A DNA stretch of 64,000 nt from the NCBI GenBank assembly GCA_017396945.1, contig JAFQKI010000011.1:62001-126000 (forward strand). Direction: 5' to 3'. Positions 8,729-17,936 of this stretch are shown piece after piece (within the stretch, counting starts at the first letter, position 1; every line of letters begins with the position of its first letter). A program made the position numbers and the translations under genes. The stretch comes from Muribaculaceae bacterium. Its GTDB lineage: Bacteria; Bacteroidota; Bacteroidia; Bacteroidales; Muribaculaceae. The notes below the pieces were generated by a model that saw only the letters and a list, made by a program, of their open reading frames with translations, ran no database searches and was not told where the DNA came from.

Positions 8729-10558
8729 ATGAGCAATCAACTTAGAAGTGCAGCAAGCACACAAGGCAGACGTATGGCTGGAGCACGCGCCCTATGGCGT
8801 GCCAACGGAATGAAAGAAGAGCAGATAGGCAAACCTATCATCGCAGTGGTAAACTCATTTACCCAATTTGTTCCCGGTCACACTCATCTGCATAAAATCG
8901 GCCAAATCGTAAAAGAAGAGATAGAACGTCAAGGCTGTTTCGCAGCCGAGTTCAATACAATCGCCATAGACGACGGCATCGCAATGGGACACGACGGCAT
9001 GTTATACTCCCTTCCCTCACGCGACCTCATCGCCGACTCGGTTGAATATATGGTAAATGCTCACAAAGCCGACGCAATGGTGTGCATCTCAAACTGCGAC
9101 AAAGTAACTCCGGGTATGTTGATGGCGGCAATGCGTCTTAATATCCCCGCCATATTCGTGTCGGGTGGTCCGATGGAAGCCGGACACCTTGGCGATCGGC
9201 CCCTCGACCTCATCGACATCATGATTGATGCCGCCGACGATAGCGTTGACGACGAAACAGTCACCAAACTCGAACAATGTGGTTGCCCCACATGCGGTTC
9301 ATGCTCCGGAATGTTTACAGCCAACTCCATGAACTCGCTCAACGAGGCTATCGGGCTTGCGCTTCCCGGCAACGGCACTATCGTAGCTACTCATGCCAAT
9401 CGCATCGAGCTATTCCGCAAAGCGGCTCAACAGATAGTAAAAAACACCTATGCTTATTATAACGACGGAGATGAAAGCGTGTTGCCCCGCAGCATTGCTA
9501 CACGTCAAGCTATGCTCAACGCGATGACACTCGACATCGCAATGGGTGGATCAACCAATACCGTGCTTCACTTGCTCGCCATCGCCAATGAGGCTGAAGC
9601 CGACTTCACAATGGCCGATATCGACGCATTGTCGCGCAAAACTCCAGTACTCTGTAAAGTGGCTCCCAACTCTAAATATCACATCCAAGATGTGAATCGT
9701 GCCGGTGGCATCATCTCAATCATGAAAATTCTTGCCGAGCAAGGTATCATCGACACCTCTGTGAAACGTGTTGACGGATTAACCCTCGGCGAAGCTATCG
9801 ACAACTATGCCATAGGTGGAAAAAACTACGGCGCAGAAGCCGAAAATCTTTGGAAAAGCGCACCCGGTAACGTGAAAAACCTCGTTATGGGTTCGCAAAG
9901 CAGCACTTATAAAGAGCTTGACGCCGATCGTGCAACCGGTTGCATACGCGATTTTGAACATGCCTACGTAAAAGATGGCGGTCTTGCCGTGTTGCGTGGC
10001 AACATCGCTCAAGATGGTTGCGTAGTTAAAACCGCCGGCGTAGATGAAAGCATATTCCACTTCCGCGGTACGGCCAAGGTATATGAATCACAAGAAGCCG
10101 CCGTTGACGGCATTTTGCGTGACGAGGTCGTGGCCGGAGATGTCGTGGTCATCACCCACGAAGGTCCCAAGGGAGGTCCCGGAATGCAAGAAATGCTCTA
10201 TCCCACAAGCTACATCAAGTCTAAACACCTCGGCAAGCAATGTGCGCTCATCACCGATGGTCGTTTCTCTGGCGGGACATCTGGGCTGTCAATCGGTCAC
10301 ATTTCTCCCGAAGCCGCCGCCGGTGGCAATATCGGACTTGTGCGCACCGGTGATGTCATCGACATCAATATCCCCAATCGCTCAATCAATGTTGAGATAA
10401 GCAATGAGGAAATGACAAAACGCCGTGAAGAAGAACTCGCACGTGGCAAAGCTGCGTTTACTCCAATCAATCGCGACCGCAAAATCTCAAAAGCCTTGCG
10501 CGCCTACGCCTCAATGGTGACTTCGGCCGACAAAGGCGGTGTGAGAGGTGAAATTTAA
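8729..10558 (+). CDS. ilvD: Dihydroxy-acid dehydratase
   Basis: Catalyses dehydration of 2,3-dihydroxy-isovalerate and -methylvalerate to the keto acids, the third common step of valine and isoleucine synthesis, in the cytoplasm. The 609-residue length is normal for IlvD/Edd. Iron-sulfur ligand motifs are visible: [12 protein letters not shown] near residue 120 and [17 protein letters not shown] near 190. The C-terminal region has the [15 protein letters not shown] motif. It begins an operon with ilvB and ilvN and has its own promoter. Confidence 0.98.
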   Translation: MSNQLRSAASTQGRRMAGARALWRANGMKEEQIGKPIIAVVNSFTQFVPGHTHLHKIGQIVKEEIERQGCFAAEFNTIAIDDGIAMGHDGMLYSLPSRDLIADSVEYMVNAHKADAMVCISNCDKVTPGMLMAAMRLNIPAIFVSGGPMEAGHLGDRPLDLIDIMIDAADDSVDDETVTKLEQCGCPTCGSCSGMFTANSMNSLNEAIGLALPGNGTIVATHANRIELFRKAAQQIVKNTYAYYNDGDESVLPRSIATRQAMLNAMTLDIAMGGSTNTVLHLLAIANEAEADFTMADIDALSRKTPVLCKVAPNSKYHIQDVNRAGGIISIMKILAEQGIIDTSVKRVDGLTLGEAIDNYAIGGKNYGAEAENLWKSAPGNVKNLVMGSQSSTYKELDADRATGCIRDFEHAYVKDGGLAVLRGNIAQDGCVVKTAGVDESIFHFRGTAKVYESQEAAVDGILRDEVVAGDVVVITHEGPKGGPGMQEMLYPTSYIKSKHLGKQCALITDGRFSGGTSGLSIGHISPEAAAGGNIGLVRTGDVIDINIPNRSINVEISNEEMTKRREEELARGKAAFTPINRDRKISKALRAYASMVTSADKGGVRGEI

Positions 10559-10595
10559 ATATATACAGACAAATATAACACAACACATAGCATAT

Positions 10596-12308
10596 ATGAG
10601 TGAAAAAATTACAGGAGCCGAAGGATTGATAAAATCACTGATAGCCGAGGGGGTTGACCTCGTGTTTGGCTATCCCGGTGGCGCAATCATCCCGGTTTAT
10701 GACAAGCTATACAGCTACACCGACCAATTGAAGCATATTCTTGTGCGACATGAACAAGGAGCGACACACGCCGCACAAGGTTATGCACGCGTGACAGGTC
10801 GCCCCGGTGTGGTAATCGTGACATCAGGACCCGCCGCGACCAACGTAATAACCGGACTTAGTGACGCCTTGATGGACAGCACCCCACTCGTGGTCATAAC
10901 CGGTCAGGTCGCATCTTCATTCCTCGGTAGCGACGCATTTCAAGAAACCGACGTTGTAGGCATCACACAACCTATCACAAAATGGGCTTATCAGATACGC
11001 CGTGCCGAAGATATTCCTTGGGCAGTGGCGCGAGCTTTCTATATCGCCAATTCAGGCCGTCCCGGTCCTGTAGTGCTTGACATAGCAAAAGACGCCCAAA
11101 CCGGTATGCTTGAATGGACACACAAAAAGTGTGAATATATCCGTAGCTATATCCCCTATCCCAAAATTAACGACAAAGACTTGCAAACAGTTGCCGACCT
11201 CATAAACGCCGCAGAACGCCCCATGCTCATCTCAGGTCACGGCGTTATGATCTCAGGAGCCGAAAAAGAACTTGTCGCCCTCGCCGAGAAAGCCGACATT
11301 CCGGTTACATCTACCCTGCTCGGCTTATCAACCGTCCCCAGCGCACACCCCTTATACAAAGGTATGCTTGGTATGCACGGCAACATCGGTCCAAACGTCA
11401 ATACCAATCGTTGTGACCTCTTGGTGGCGGTAGGCATGCGCTTTGACGACCGAGTTACCGGCGACACATCAAAATATGCCAAACAAGCCAAAATCGTTCA
11501 TATAGACATAGATTCATCAGAATTTGACAAAAACATCAAAACCACAGCTACCATCCATGGCGATGCTCGCGAGGTGTTAAGCCGCCTCCTACCCCTTGTA
11601 AAGGAAGCTAAACACACCGAGTGGCTCAAAACATTTGATGAGATGGCAGAAGTGGAACGCAAAAAAGTCGTTGAACGCGAAGTGTTCCCTAAAGAGGGCT
11701 TAATGACAATGGGCGAAGTTGTAAATAAAGTATCGACCGCAACAGGCGATAATGCAGTACTCGTTACCGATGTAGGTCAAAACCAAATGTTCTCTTCTCG
11801 CTATTTTCGTTTCACTCAGCCCAAAAGTATTCTCACATCGGGTGGACTCGGAACTATGGGATTTGGTCTTCCTGCCTCGATTGGCGCAAAAATGGGAGCT
11901 CCTGAACGCACTGTGTGTTTCTTCACCGGTGACGGTGGCTTACAAATGACGATACAAGAGCTCGGCACCATACTCGAATATGGCACTGCCGTGAAAATCA
12001 TATTGCTCAACAACAATTTCCTTGGTAACGTGCGTCAATGGCAAGAACTATTTTTCGGCAGTCGCTTCTCTCAAACACCATTGATTAACCCCGATTTTGT
12101 AGCAATCGCCAACGCCTATGGCATTGCCGCCGAAAACGTTGAGACTCGTGATCAACTTGACGATGCTATCGCTCGTATGCTCAAACACGATGGCGCATAC
12201 CTGCTCAACGTCAATATAGACCCCACCGACATGATATTCCCAATGACTCCCGCCGGTGCCGCTGTTGATGATATTATGCTCACACCAACCGAAAAGTTTG
12301 CATTATAA
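10596..12308 (+). CDS. ilvB: Acetolactate synthase large subunit
   Basis: TPP-dependent acetohydroxyacid synthase catalytic subunit, first common step of valine/isoleucine/leucine synthesis. The start at 10596 gives 570 residues and the conserved beginning MSEKITGAEGLIKSL; an upstream in-frame start at 10548 overlaps ilvD and adds an unlikely tail. The catalytic Glu53 sits in RHEQGATHAAQG. The TPP-binding motif GDGGLQMTIQEL with NNNFLGNVRQWQ is near residues 450-485. The stop overlaps the ilvN start (TAATG), indicating translational coupling of the two subunits. Confidence 0.97.
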   Translation: MSEKITGAEGLIKSLIAEGVDLVFGYPGGAIIPVYDKLYSYTDQLKHILVRHEQGATHAAQGYARVTGRPGVVIVTSGPAATNVITGLSDALMDSTPLVVITGQVASSFLGSDAFQETDVVGITQPITKWAYQIRRAEDIPWAVARAFYIANSGRPGPVVLDIAKDAQTGMLEWTHKKCEYIRSYIPYPKINDKDLQTVADLINAAERPMLISGHGVMISGAEKELVALAEKADIPVTSTLLGLSTVPSAHPLYKGMLGMHGNIGPNVNTNRCDLLVAVGMRFDDRVTGDTSKYAKQAKIVHIDIDSSEFDKNIKTTATIHGDAREVLSRLLPLVKEAKHTEWLKTFDEMAEVERKKVVEREVFPKEGLMTMGEVVNKVSTATGDNAVLVTDVGQNQMFSSRYFRFTQPKSILTSGGLGTMGFGLPASIGAKMGAPERTVCFFTGDGGLQMTIQELGTILEYGTAVKIILLNNNFLGNVRQWQELFFGSRFSQTPLINPDFVAIANAYGIAAENVETRDQLDDAIARMLKHDGAYLLNVNIDPTDMIFPMTPAGAAVDDIMLTPTEKFAL

Positions 12309-12859
12309 TGGAAAAGCAATTATTTACAGTAACAGTATTTTCTGAAAATCAGGTTGGGCTTCTCAACCAGATTTCAATCATATACACTCGCCGTTGTCTC
12401 AACATTGAGAGTCTGTCGGTAAGTCCCTCATCAATCGAAGGGATACACAAATTCACCATCACCACATGGAGTGACCGTGTGACAATGGAGAAAGTAGTTA
12501 AACAAATCGAAAAACGTATCGATGTGCTTAAATCATTTCTATACACCGACGACGAGATTGTATATCAAGAAATCGCACTATACAAAGTGCCCACAATGCA
12601 ACTCCTCGACGAGACAAATTTGGAAAAAATCATACGCCGTCACAATGCCCGCATCCTCGAAATCACCCGCGAATACACAGTAATCGAAAAATCGGGACAC
12701 TCCGACGAGACCGAAGCATTGTTTGATGAACTTAAACACTATGACATACGCCAATTTGTACGCAGCGGTCGTGTGGCAATCACAAAGTCGCCCAACGAGT
12801 ATGTAACCATGTTTCTTGAAGAGCAGGCACGTCGCCAAGAGGAAGGACTCATTAAATAA
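12308..12859 (+). CDS. ilvN: Acetolactate synthase small (regulatory) subunit
   Basis: A 183-residue ACT-domain regulatory subunit that activates the catalytic subunit and confers feedback inhibition. The N-terminal ACT domain (about 3-78) contains FSENQVGLLNQISIIYTRR and NIESLSVSPS. A C-terminal domain (about 90-175) matches the longer IlvN/IlvH type. Its ATG overlaps the ilvB stop by one base. The symbol ilvH is equally used for this family. Confidence 0.95.
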   Translation: MEKQLFTVTVFSENQVGLLNQISIIYTRRCLNIESLSVSPSSIEGIHKFTITTWSDRVTMEKVVKQIEKRIDVLKSFLYTDDEIVYQEIALYKVPTMQLLDETNLEKIIRRHNARILEITREYTVIEKSGHSDETEALFDELKHYDIRQFVRSGRVAITKSPNEYVTMFLEEQARRQEEGLIK

Positions 12860-12864
12860 TCACA

Positions 12865-13611
12865 ATGGAGACTCCTAAAGAATATATCCACCGTTATTTC
12901 CTCACCGCCGGCGAGTGTAACGCTCAGAAAGAGATGTCAATCTCTTTATTGACTCAACGAGTTATCGAGGTTGCAACCGAACACGCCAATATACTTGGCG
13001 TAGGTTATGCCGACTTGGTAAAGGAAAATCACGGCTGGGTGTTGAGTCGTCTCACTATCGAGATGAAGCGTTTCCCCGCGCTCAATGAGAACTATAGTCT
13101 CACGACATGGATCGAAGGATTCAATCGTTTATATTCTGAACGCAACATGGAGGTACAAGACGCCAACGGAGAGACTATCGGCTACATCCGCACAATTTGG
13201 GTCGCAATTGACTTTGAGACCCGCAAACCGGTTGATCTCTCAACAATCTCGTGGCTTGCTTCAACAATCAGCGACCGTCCATGCCCTATTGAGAAGCAAG
13301 GACGCATGCGTCCCATCACCAATGCCGACCGTAGCGTCCTACACCGCTTCAGATATTGTGACATCGACTTCAATCGCCACGTCAATAGCGTGAAATACAT
13401 TGACCTAATTCTCAATCAATGGGAATTGGAACACTACGACAGCAAATCCATAGAGCGTTTCGAGATAATATATCAACGTGAAGCTCATTATGGCGACAAT
13501 GTCAATGTTGTAATAAAACAGGTAGAAAACATTGCCGATGCCGAGATTTGCGACGAGAATGGCACAATAACTCACGCAAAAATCACTTTTATTGACAAAA
13601 AACGCAATTAA
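12865..13611 (+). CDS. Acyl-ACP thioesterase
   Basis: A 248-residue double hot-dog thioesterase of the plant-FatA/FatB-like bacterial family, releasing fatty acids from acyl carrier protein. Visible family features are the N-terminal ANILGVGYADL segment, WVLSRLTIEMKRFP, the central WVAIDFETRKPVDL, and the second hot-dog motif DIDFNRHVNSVKYID with a conserved Asn and His. It lies 5 bases after ilvN, so it is transcribed with the ilv genes. Such placement between ilvN and ilvC is, as far as I recall, common in Bacteroidales, but the metabolic reason is not obvious; a role with branched-chain acyl-ACPs is an inference. Confidence 0.9.
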   Translation: METPKEYIHRYFLTAGECNAQKEMSISLLTQRVIEVATEHANILGVGYADLVKENHGWVLSRLTIEMKRFPALNENYSLTTWIEGFNRLYSERNMEVQDANGETIGYIRTIWVAIDFETRKPVDLSTISWLASTISDRPCPIEKQGRMRPITNADRSVLHRFRYCDIDFNRHVNSVKYIDLILNQWELEHYDSKSIERFEIIYQREAHYGDNVNVVIKQVENIADAEICDENGTITHAKITFIDKKRN

Positions 13612-13623
13612 ATCCACTTTTTG

Positions 13624-13655
13624 TTGACATAATTCAAGAAAAAGTACTATTTTTG
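13624..13655 (+). promoter_or_regulatory. Internal promoter of ilvC
   Basis: The -7 box TATTTTTG at 13648-13655 is exact, with TTG at 13624-13626 spaced 21 bases. It lies in the 74-base gap between the thioesterase gene and ilvC, so ilvC can be expressed separately. Confidence 0.7.
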
Positions 13656-13685
13656 TAGCAAATTTAATCTATCAAACATAAAGAT

Positions 13686-14729
13686 ATGGCAAAAATGAAT
13701 TTTGGAGGAGTTGAAGAAAACGTAATCCTCCGCGAAGAATTTCCTTTGGAAAAAGCACGTGAAGTACTTAAAGACGAGACTATCGCCGTGATTGGTTATG
13801 GTGTTCAAGGTCCCGGTCAAAGTATGAACCTACGCGATAATGGTTTCAACGTAATCGTTGGTCAACGTCAAGGCAAAACTTTTGATAAAGCTATCGCCGA
13901 TGGTTGGGTACCTGGCGAAACACTTTTCAGCATTGAAGAAGCATGTGAAAAAGGCACTATTATTATGTGTCTCCTTTCTGACGCTGCTGTAATGTCAGTT
14001 TGGCCCACAATCAAACAATATCTTACTCCCGGCAAGGCTCTCTACTTTTCTCATGGCTTTGCTCTCACTTGGAGCGACCGCACCGGTGTAGTTCCCCCTG
14101 CCGATGTTGACGTTATCCTCGTTGCGCCTAAGGGTTCAGGCACATCACTTCGCACCATGTTCCTTGAAGGTCGCGGTTTGAACTCATCATACGCCGTTTC
14201 TCAAGACGTTTCAGGTCGTGCTAAAGACCGTGCAATCGCTCTCGGTATCGGTATCGGATCAGGTTATCTCTTTGAAACAACTATCGAGCGTGAAGCCACC
14301 AGCGACCTCACCGGTGAACGCGGTTCATTAATGGGTGCAATCCAAGGTTTGCTCCTCGCTCAATATGAAGTACTCCGTGAAAACGGTCACAGCCCCTCTG
14401 AAGCATTTAACGAAACTGTTGAAGAACTCACTCAATCATTGATGCCTTTGTTTGCCAAAAATGGTATGGACTGGATGTATGCCAACTGTTCTACCACAGC
14501 ACAACGCGGCGCGCTTGACTGGATGGGTCCATTCCACGATGCAATCAAACCAGTTGTTCAACAACTCTATGCAAGCGTGAAATGCGGTAACGAAGCTCAA
14601 ATCTCTATCGACAGCAATTCACAACCCGACTATCGCGAAAAACTCGAAGAAGAACTCAAAGCTCTCCGTGAAAGCGAAATGTGGCAAACCGCTGTTACTG
14701 TACGCAAGCTTCGTCCCGAAAACAACTAA
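13686..14729 (+). CDS. ilvC: Ketol-acid reductoisomerase
   Basis: Converts acetolactate or acetohydroxybutyrate to the dihydroxy acids using NAD(P)H and magnesium. The 347 residues correspond to the short class I form. The Rossmann glycine motif GYGVQGPGQ is at about residues 37-45, with the cofactor-selecting loop VGQRQGK after it. The C-terminal knotted domain contains the metal-ligand region SDLTGERG and ETVEELTQ. Codon use is more strongly biased than in ilvD/ilvB, suggesting high expression from its own promoter. Confidence 0.97.
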   Translation: MAKMNFGGVEENVILREEFPLEKAREVLKDETIAVIGYGVQGPGQSMNLRDNGFNVIVGQRQGKTFDKAIADGWVPGETLFSIEEACEKGTIIMCLLSDAAVMSVWPTIKQYLTPGKALYFSHGFALTWSDRTGVVPPADVDVILVAPKGSGTSLRTMFLEGRGLNSSYAVSQDVSGRAKDRAIALGIGIGSGYLFETTIEREATSDLTGERGSLMGAIQGLLLAQYEVLRENGHSPSEAFNETVEELTQSLMPLFAKNGMDWMYANCSTTAQRGALDWMGPFHDAIKPVVQQLYASVKCGNEAQISIDSNSQPDYREKLEEELKALRESEMWQTAVTVRKLRPENN

Positions 14730-14754
14730 TCTCCAAATTAACGAGATAGTTACA

Positions 14755-14791
14755 AAAATAAGCGATGTCGGTTTTGACATCGCTTATTTTT
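14755..14791. terminator. Bidirectional terminator between ilvC and the histidine kinase gene
   Basis: The inverted repeat 14755-14769 with 14776-14790 (6-base loop) is flanked by A-rich and T-rich arms. It can serve ilvC on the plus strand and the convergent kinase gene, which ends at 14822. Confidence 0.88.
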
Positions 14792-14821
14792 GTATCCTTA
14801 TCAAAGTAATGTTGCGAAAAT

Positions 14822-15922
14822 TTACCCAAACAAATTACGAGTTTCGCTGATAGCCTTTGGTAAAGTAAACATAAATTCAAGTCCGCCACCCAACCTGTTT
14901 TTAACCGAAATGGCACCGCCATGACTGAGTATAGTGTTCTGCACAATGGGCAAACCAAGCCCCGTACCACCATTCTTGCGTGAACGTCCGCTATCTATAC
15001 GGAAAAATCGGTCAAATAAGTGCGGTATATACTTCTCCTCAACCCCTATACCATTATCATAGAAACAAAACGTATAGTGTTTTTTTGAATTTGCCACCAT
15101 TTTTAGCCCCATTTCGGTCCCTCGTGAATAGGCGATAGCATTTTTAGCTAAATTAAGCAACATATTACTCAATAGATTATAATTCCCTTGTACCATGCAA
15201 TCGTATGGCAAATCATATATAAATTCCATCTTGCCTAACGTACCGGACTCCTCTATATCACTAACTACCGTAAACACCAAGTCATGATAATTAATCTCCT
15301 CGGTAGGAAGTTTCCCTTCAATCTCATCCAACCGAGTCATGGTTGATATATCGTTAAGCAATGTGCATAAACGATCCATGTGTTCTTGAGCCTTGCTCAT
15401 AAACTGCAAACGAGTCTCCTCGTCCATGTCGGGATTATCCATTATTGTGTCGAGATATCCCTTTATAATACCCACCGGGGTCTTAATCTCATGATTTATA
15501 TTATTGGTGAGTTGACGCTTAAACAGGCTCTTCTCCTCAATGGCTCGCAATGCTACTCGATGATCTTTTTCACGACGTTGCTGTTCTTTGCGACGCTTGT
15601 TATACAGATTTACAATCTGATGTGAGATGTCTCCCAACTCTGTGTGAGGAAATTTCTGTTCAGTTTCAAATGGCTCATCATTAGCAACACGATGTGCAAA
15701 ATCTCGTAAAATTCCCACACTTCGGCTAAAAAAACGACTTGATAAATATGTGGCAATAGTTACAAATATCGTTAACGCTATGATTAAACATATTCTCATG
15801 ACGTCACTCACGGCATCAGAATAATGCAAAAACGCCATCGCCACAATAGTCATCCACAGCAATATCGCAAGTGGAATAAATATGCGCCATTTAAAGCTGA
15901 TCCGCTGCTTCCTTAAATCCAT
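14822..15922 (-). CDS. Membrane sensor histidine kinase
   Basis: A 366-residue two-component sensor kinase. Two transmembrane segments (about 13-32 and 42-60) are separated by only about ten residues, so there is almost no periplasmic domain. A HAMP-like linker (about 60-115) and coiled coil follow, then the HisKA domain with the phospho-accepting His144 in NHEIKTP, and an ATPase domain with the N box (NLAKNAIAYS), G1 (DNGIGV), F box (LFDRFFRID) and G2 (GGTGLGLPI). Its start overlaps the regulator gene by 32 bases, so the two are co-translated partners. The stimulus is unknown. Confidence 0.94.
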   Translation of the reverse strand: MDLRKQRISFKWRIFIPLAILLWMTIVAMAFLHYSDAVSDVMRICLIIALTIFVTIATYLSSRFFSRSVGILRDFAHRVANDEPFETEQKFPHTELGDISHQIVNLYNKRRKEQQRREKDHRVALRAIEEKSLFKRQLTNNINHEIKTPVGIIKGYLDTIMDNPDMDEETRLQFMSKAQEHMDRLCTLLNDISTMTRLDEIEGKLPTEEINYHDLVFTVVSDIEESGTLGKMEFIYDLPYDCMVQGNYNLLSNMLLNLAKNAIAYSRGTEMGLKMVANSKKHYTFCFYDNGIGVEEKYIPHLFDRFFRIDSGRSRKNGGTGLGLPIVQNTILSHGGAISVKNRLGGGLEFMFTLPKAISETRNLFG

Positions 15923-16610
15923 ATCCGAAGCCTAAACGTGTGATGATATAGTTACCATATTCACCAAGTTTTTTACGCAATCGGGTGATATTTGTGTCAA
16001 TTGTGCGATTGGTAACGACCACATCACACCCCCATACACGACGTATTATCTCCTCTCGCGCATGCACTCTGTTGCGATGAGTCAGAAAAAACAATAATAT
16101 ATCAAATTCGGTGCGTGTTAAATTCACCGGTTTACCTGCGATATAACACACCTTTGCATTGCGATCGATACGCATTGTCTTAAAATTGATGTCAGGCTCA
16201 TATATGCTTTTTGATATATTGTAAGCCCACTGTACCGATGCTTGAGAGCGACGCAACACGGCACGCACTCGAGCCAACACCTCGTTTATAGCAAATGGTT
16301 TGGTTATATAATCATCGGCACCTATATTCAACCCCATCACTGTATCATCCTCTCCATTTAATGCAGAGCAAAAAATTATAGGGGTACACTCTGTACCGGG
16401 ATGATTTTTCAACCGCTTCACAAAGTCAAATCCGCTAAGACGATCCATCATTATATCGACAATCATCAACGAGTAGCTTGATAAATCAAGCGCCAATGCC
16501 TCCTCGGCACTATAAGCACAATCTACCTCATAACCCTCTTTTGCAAGATTATATTTCAGGATTTCGCATACCGACTCCTCATCGTCGATAACAAGCAATT
16601 TGATTCTCAT
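15891..16610 (-). CDS. OmpR/PhoB-family response regulator
   Basis: A 239-residue DNA-binding response regulator. The receiver domain (1-120) has the acidic pair D9-D10, phospho-acceptor D52 in VDIMMD, S82 and K104. The winged-helix domain (about 140-232) has LTRTEFDILLFF and the recognition region TIDTNITRLRKKLG. It is the first gene of a two-gene operon with the kinase that follows. Targets are unknown; no obvious direct-repeat operator was found in the 182-base upstream gap. Confidence 0.95.
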   Translation of the reverse strand: MRIKLLVIDDEESVCEILKYNLAKEGYEVDCAYSAEEALALDLSSYSLMIVDIMMDRLSGFDFVKRLKNHPGTECTPIIFCSALNGEDDTVMGLNIGADDYITKPFAINEVLARVRAVLRRSQASVQWAYNISKSIYEPDINFKTMRIDRNAKVCYIAGKPVNLTRTEFDILLFFLTHRNRVHAREEIIRRVWGCDVVVTNRTIDTNITRLRKKLGEYGNYIITRLGFGYGFKEAADQL

Positions 16611-16771
16611 TGGCGTTTCATGTTTAGTTCATTTGTAAAGTTACTAATTAAGCCCGAATAATCGTGTTAATCTATGTTAATCAACAAACTAATTACCATA
16701 CGATCTGTTTTTAAGGTATAATTACTGTATTTGCACTGTGTTTTTTAGGTATTAGATTAAGGTTAGGGACG

Positions 16772-16797
16772 AATAGGCTGTCGGGAGACAGCCTATT
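16772..16797 (-). terminator. Hairpin at the end of apbE
   Basis: A perfect 11-bp stem (16772-16782 with 16787-16797, GGGA loop) overlaps the apbE stop codon. No good T tract follows on the minus strand, so it may be a weak terminator or an mRNA-stabilising hairpin. Confidence 0.5.
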
Positions 16798-17809
16798 GTT
16801 CTTTTATCTCCGGAAATCCCGACGTGGTAGCGGTAAACAATTTCTCAACCCCTGCCGAGATGATAAACATTGCCTCTACGCCATCCTCCGCCTCCATCAT
16901 TTTCATGGCATCGGCAAGCGGCATAGCCATGCACGCTGTAGCAAAAGCATCTGCCTCCATCGCGGTTGGGGCAATCACTGTCACGCTTGCGGTTGTCGTC
17001 TCCACCGGTCGCCCTGTCGTGGGACTTATCGTGTGTCCCACTCTTCTACCTGCAATCTCTTTATAATTACGATAATTGCCCGATGTGGCTATTCCACACG
17101 CTCCGGGCTCGATTACCGCATATCGCTGATGTGTTACCGATTGATTATTGGCAATAGGCGCGTCAATCATTATGCGCCACGGCTTCCCGTCGGGATTTTC
17201 ACCCGACAACACCACCTCTCCACCTATCTCAATCATATAATCCTCACAATCATTGCGACGCATCATCTCTGCAATCAAGTCGCAACCATAACCCTTGGCT
17301 ACCGCACTGAAATTAAACTCCGTAAGCGGATGTTTTTTCACTATTTTTTCATCAACCAAACTACAATCAGCGATACCGACATAACATAGCGCACTATCAA
17401 TCTGCGTCTGAGTAGGCTCTCCACCCACACTTTTATCATAGCCAAATCCCCATAGATTTATCAATGGCGACACCGTTGGGTCAAACGCTCCACCACTGCA
17501 TCGGTTCACACGCTTAGAAATGTCAAAAACGGCAGTAAACAATCCATCAACCTTCACATGCTCACCTCGGTTGATGCGCGACACAAGCGAACTATTATTA
17601 AATGCCGATAACGATTCATCAACCTGTTGCATCACCGCCACGATCGAGTCATTAAGATCCTCAACAGCCTTGTATGTGATATTATAAGTCGTGCCCCATG
17701 TAGCACCACTCACCTTGCGATACACCGCCTTCTTCTCGCCACAACTCGACAAGAGTAGCACCACAAGAGTTATTAATAACCACCGTTTTTGCATTTTTAT
17801 CTGTGTCAT
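16793..17809 (-). CDS. apbE: FAD:protein FMN transferase (ApbE lipoprotein)
   Basis: Covalently attaches FMN to a threonine in target proteins such as NqrB/NqrC and RnfG on the periplasmic side of the inner membrane. It has 338 residues with a lipoprotein signal (LLLSSC, Cys23; Cys18 if the second in-frame ATG at 17794 is used). Family motifs seen are ATWGTTYNITY near 40, FDPTVSPLINLWGFG near 120, FNFSAVAKGYGCD near 175, IEIGGEV near 200, and the metal/FAD region VGHTISPTTGRPV near 265. No Nqr or Rnf genes are adjacent, so its targets lie elsewhere. Confidence 0.95.
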   Translation of the reverse strand: MTQIKMQKRWLLITLVVLLLSSCGEKKAVYRKVSGATWGTTYNITYKAVEDLNDSIVAVMQQVDESLSAFNNSSLVSRINRGEHVKVDGLFTAVFDISKRVNRCSGGAFDPTVSPLINLWGFGYDKSVGGEPTQTQIDSALCYVGIADCSLVDEKIVKKHPLTEFNFSAVAKGYGCDLIAEMMRRNDCEDYMIEIGGEVVLSGENPDGKPWRIMIDAPIANNQSVTHQRYAVIEPGACGIATSGNYRNYKEIAGRRVGHTISPTTGRPVETTTASVTVIAPTAMEADAFATACMAMPLADAMKMMEAEDGVEAMFIISAGVEKLFTATTSGFPEIKEQ

Positions 17810-17887
17810 TTATCCGGGTTTTCTAAATTTATCGTTTTGGCGGCCACTCAAAGCGATAGCGACAACCGATTACCAACACACGCCCCC

Positions 17888-17922
17888 GGCTCTGCGAGCC
17901 ACCCCCTCTAACTTAGAGGGGG
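17888..17922. repeat. REP-like double palindrome
   Basis: Two adjacent perfect palindromes: GGCTC-TGC-GAGCC (17888-17900) and an 8-bp C5TCT/AGAG5 stem with a 5-base loop (17902-17922). They lie 15 bases after the 3' end of the FISUMP gene. C/G-rich intergenic palindromes of this style recur in many Bacteroidetes genomes. There is only one copy in this window. It could also act as a terminator for the FISUMP gene, though no T tract follows on the minus strand. Confidence 0.6.
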
Positions 17923-17936
17923 AATATCTGCTTCGT

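Noticed and set aside
16796-17389. 197-residue open frame on the plus strand
   Set aside because: Antisense to apbE, which has clear family motifs; the translated sequence is Cys/His/Arg-rich noise.
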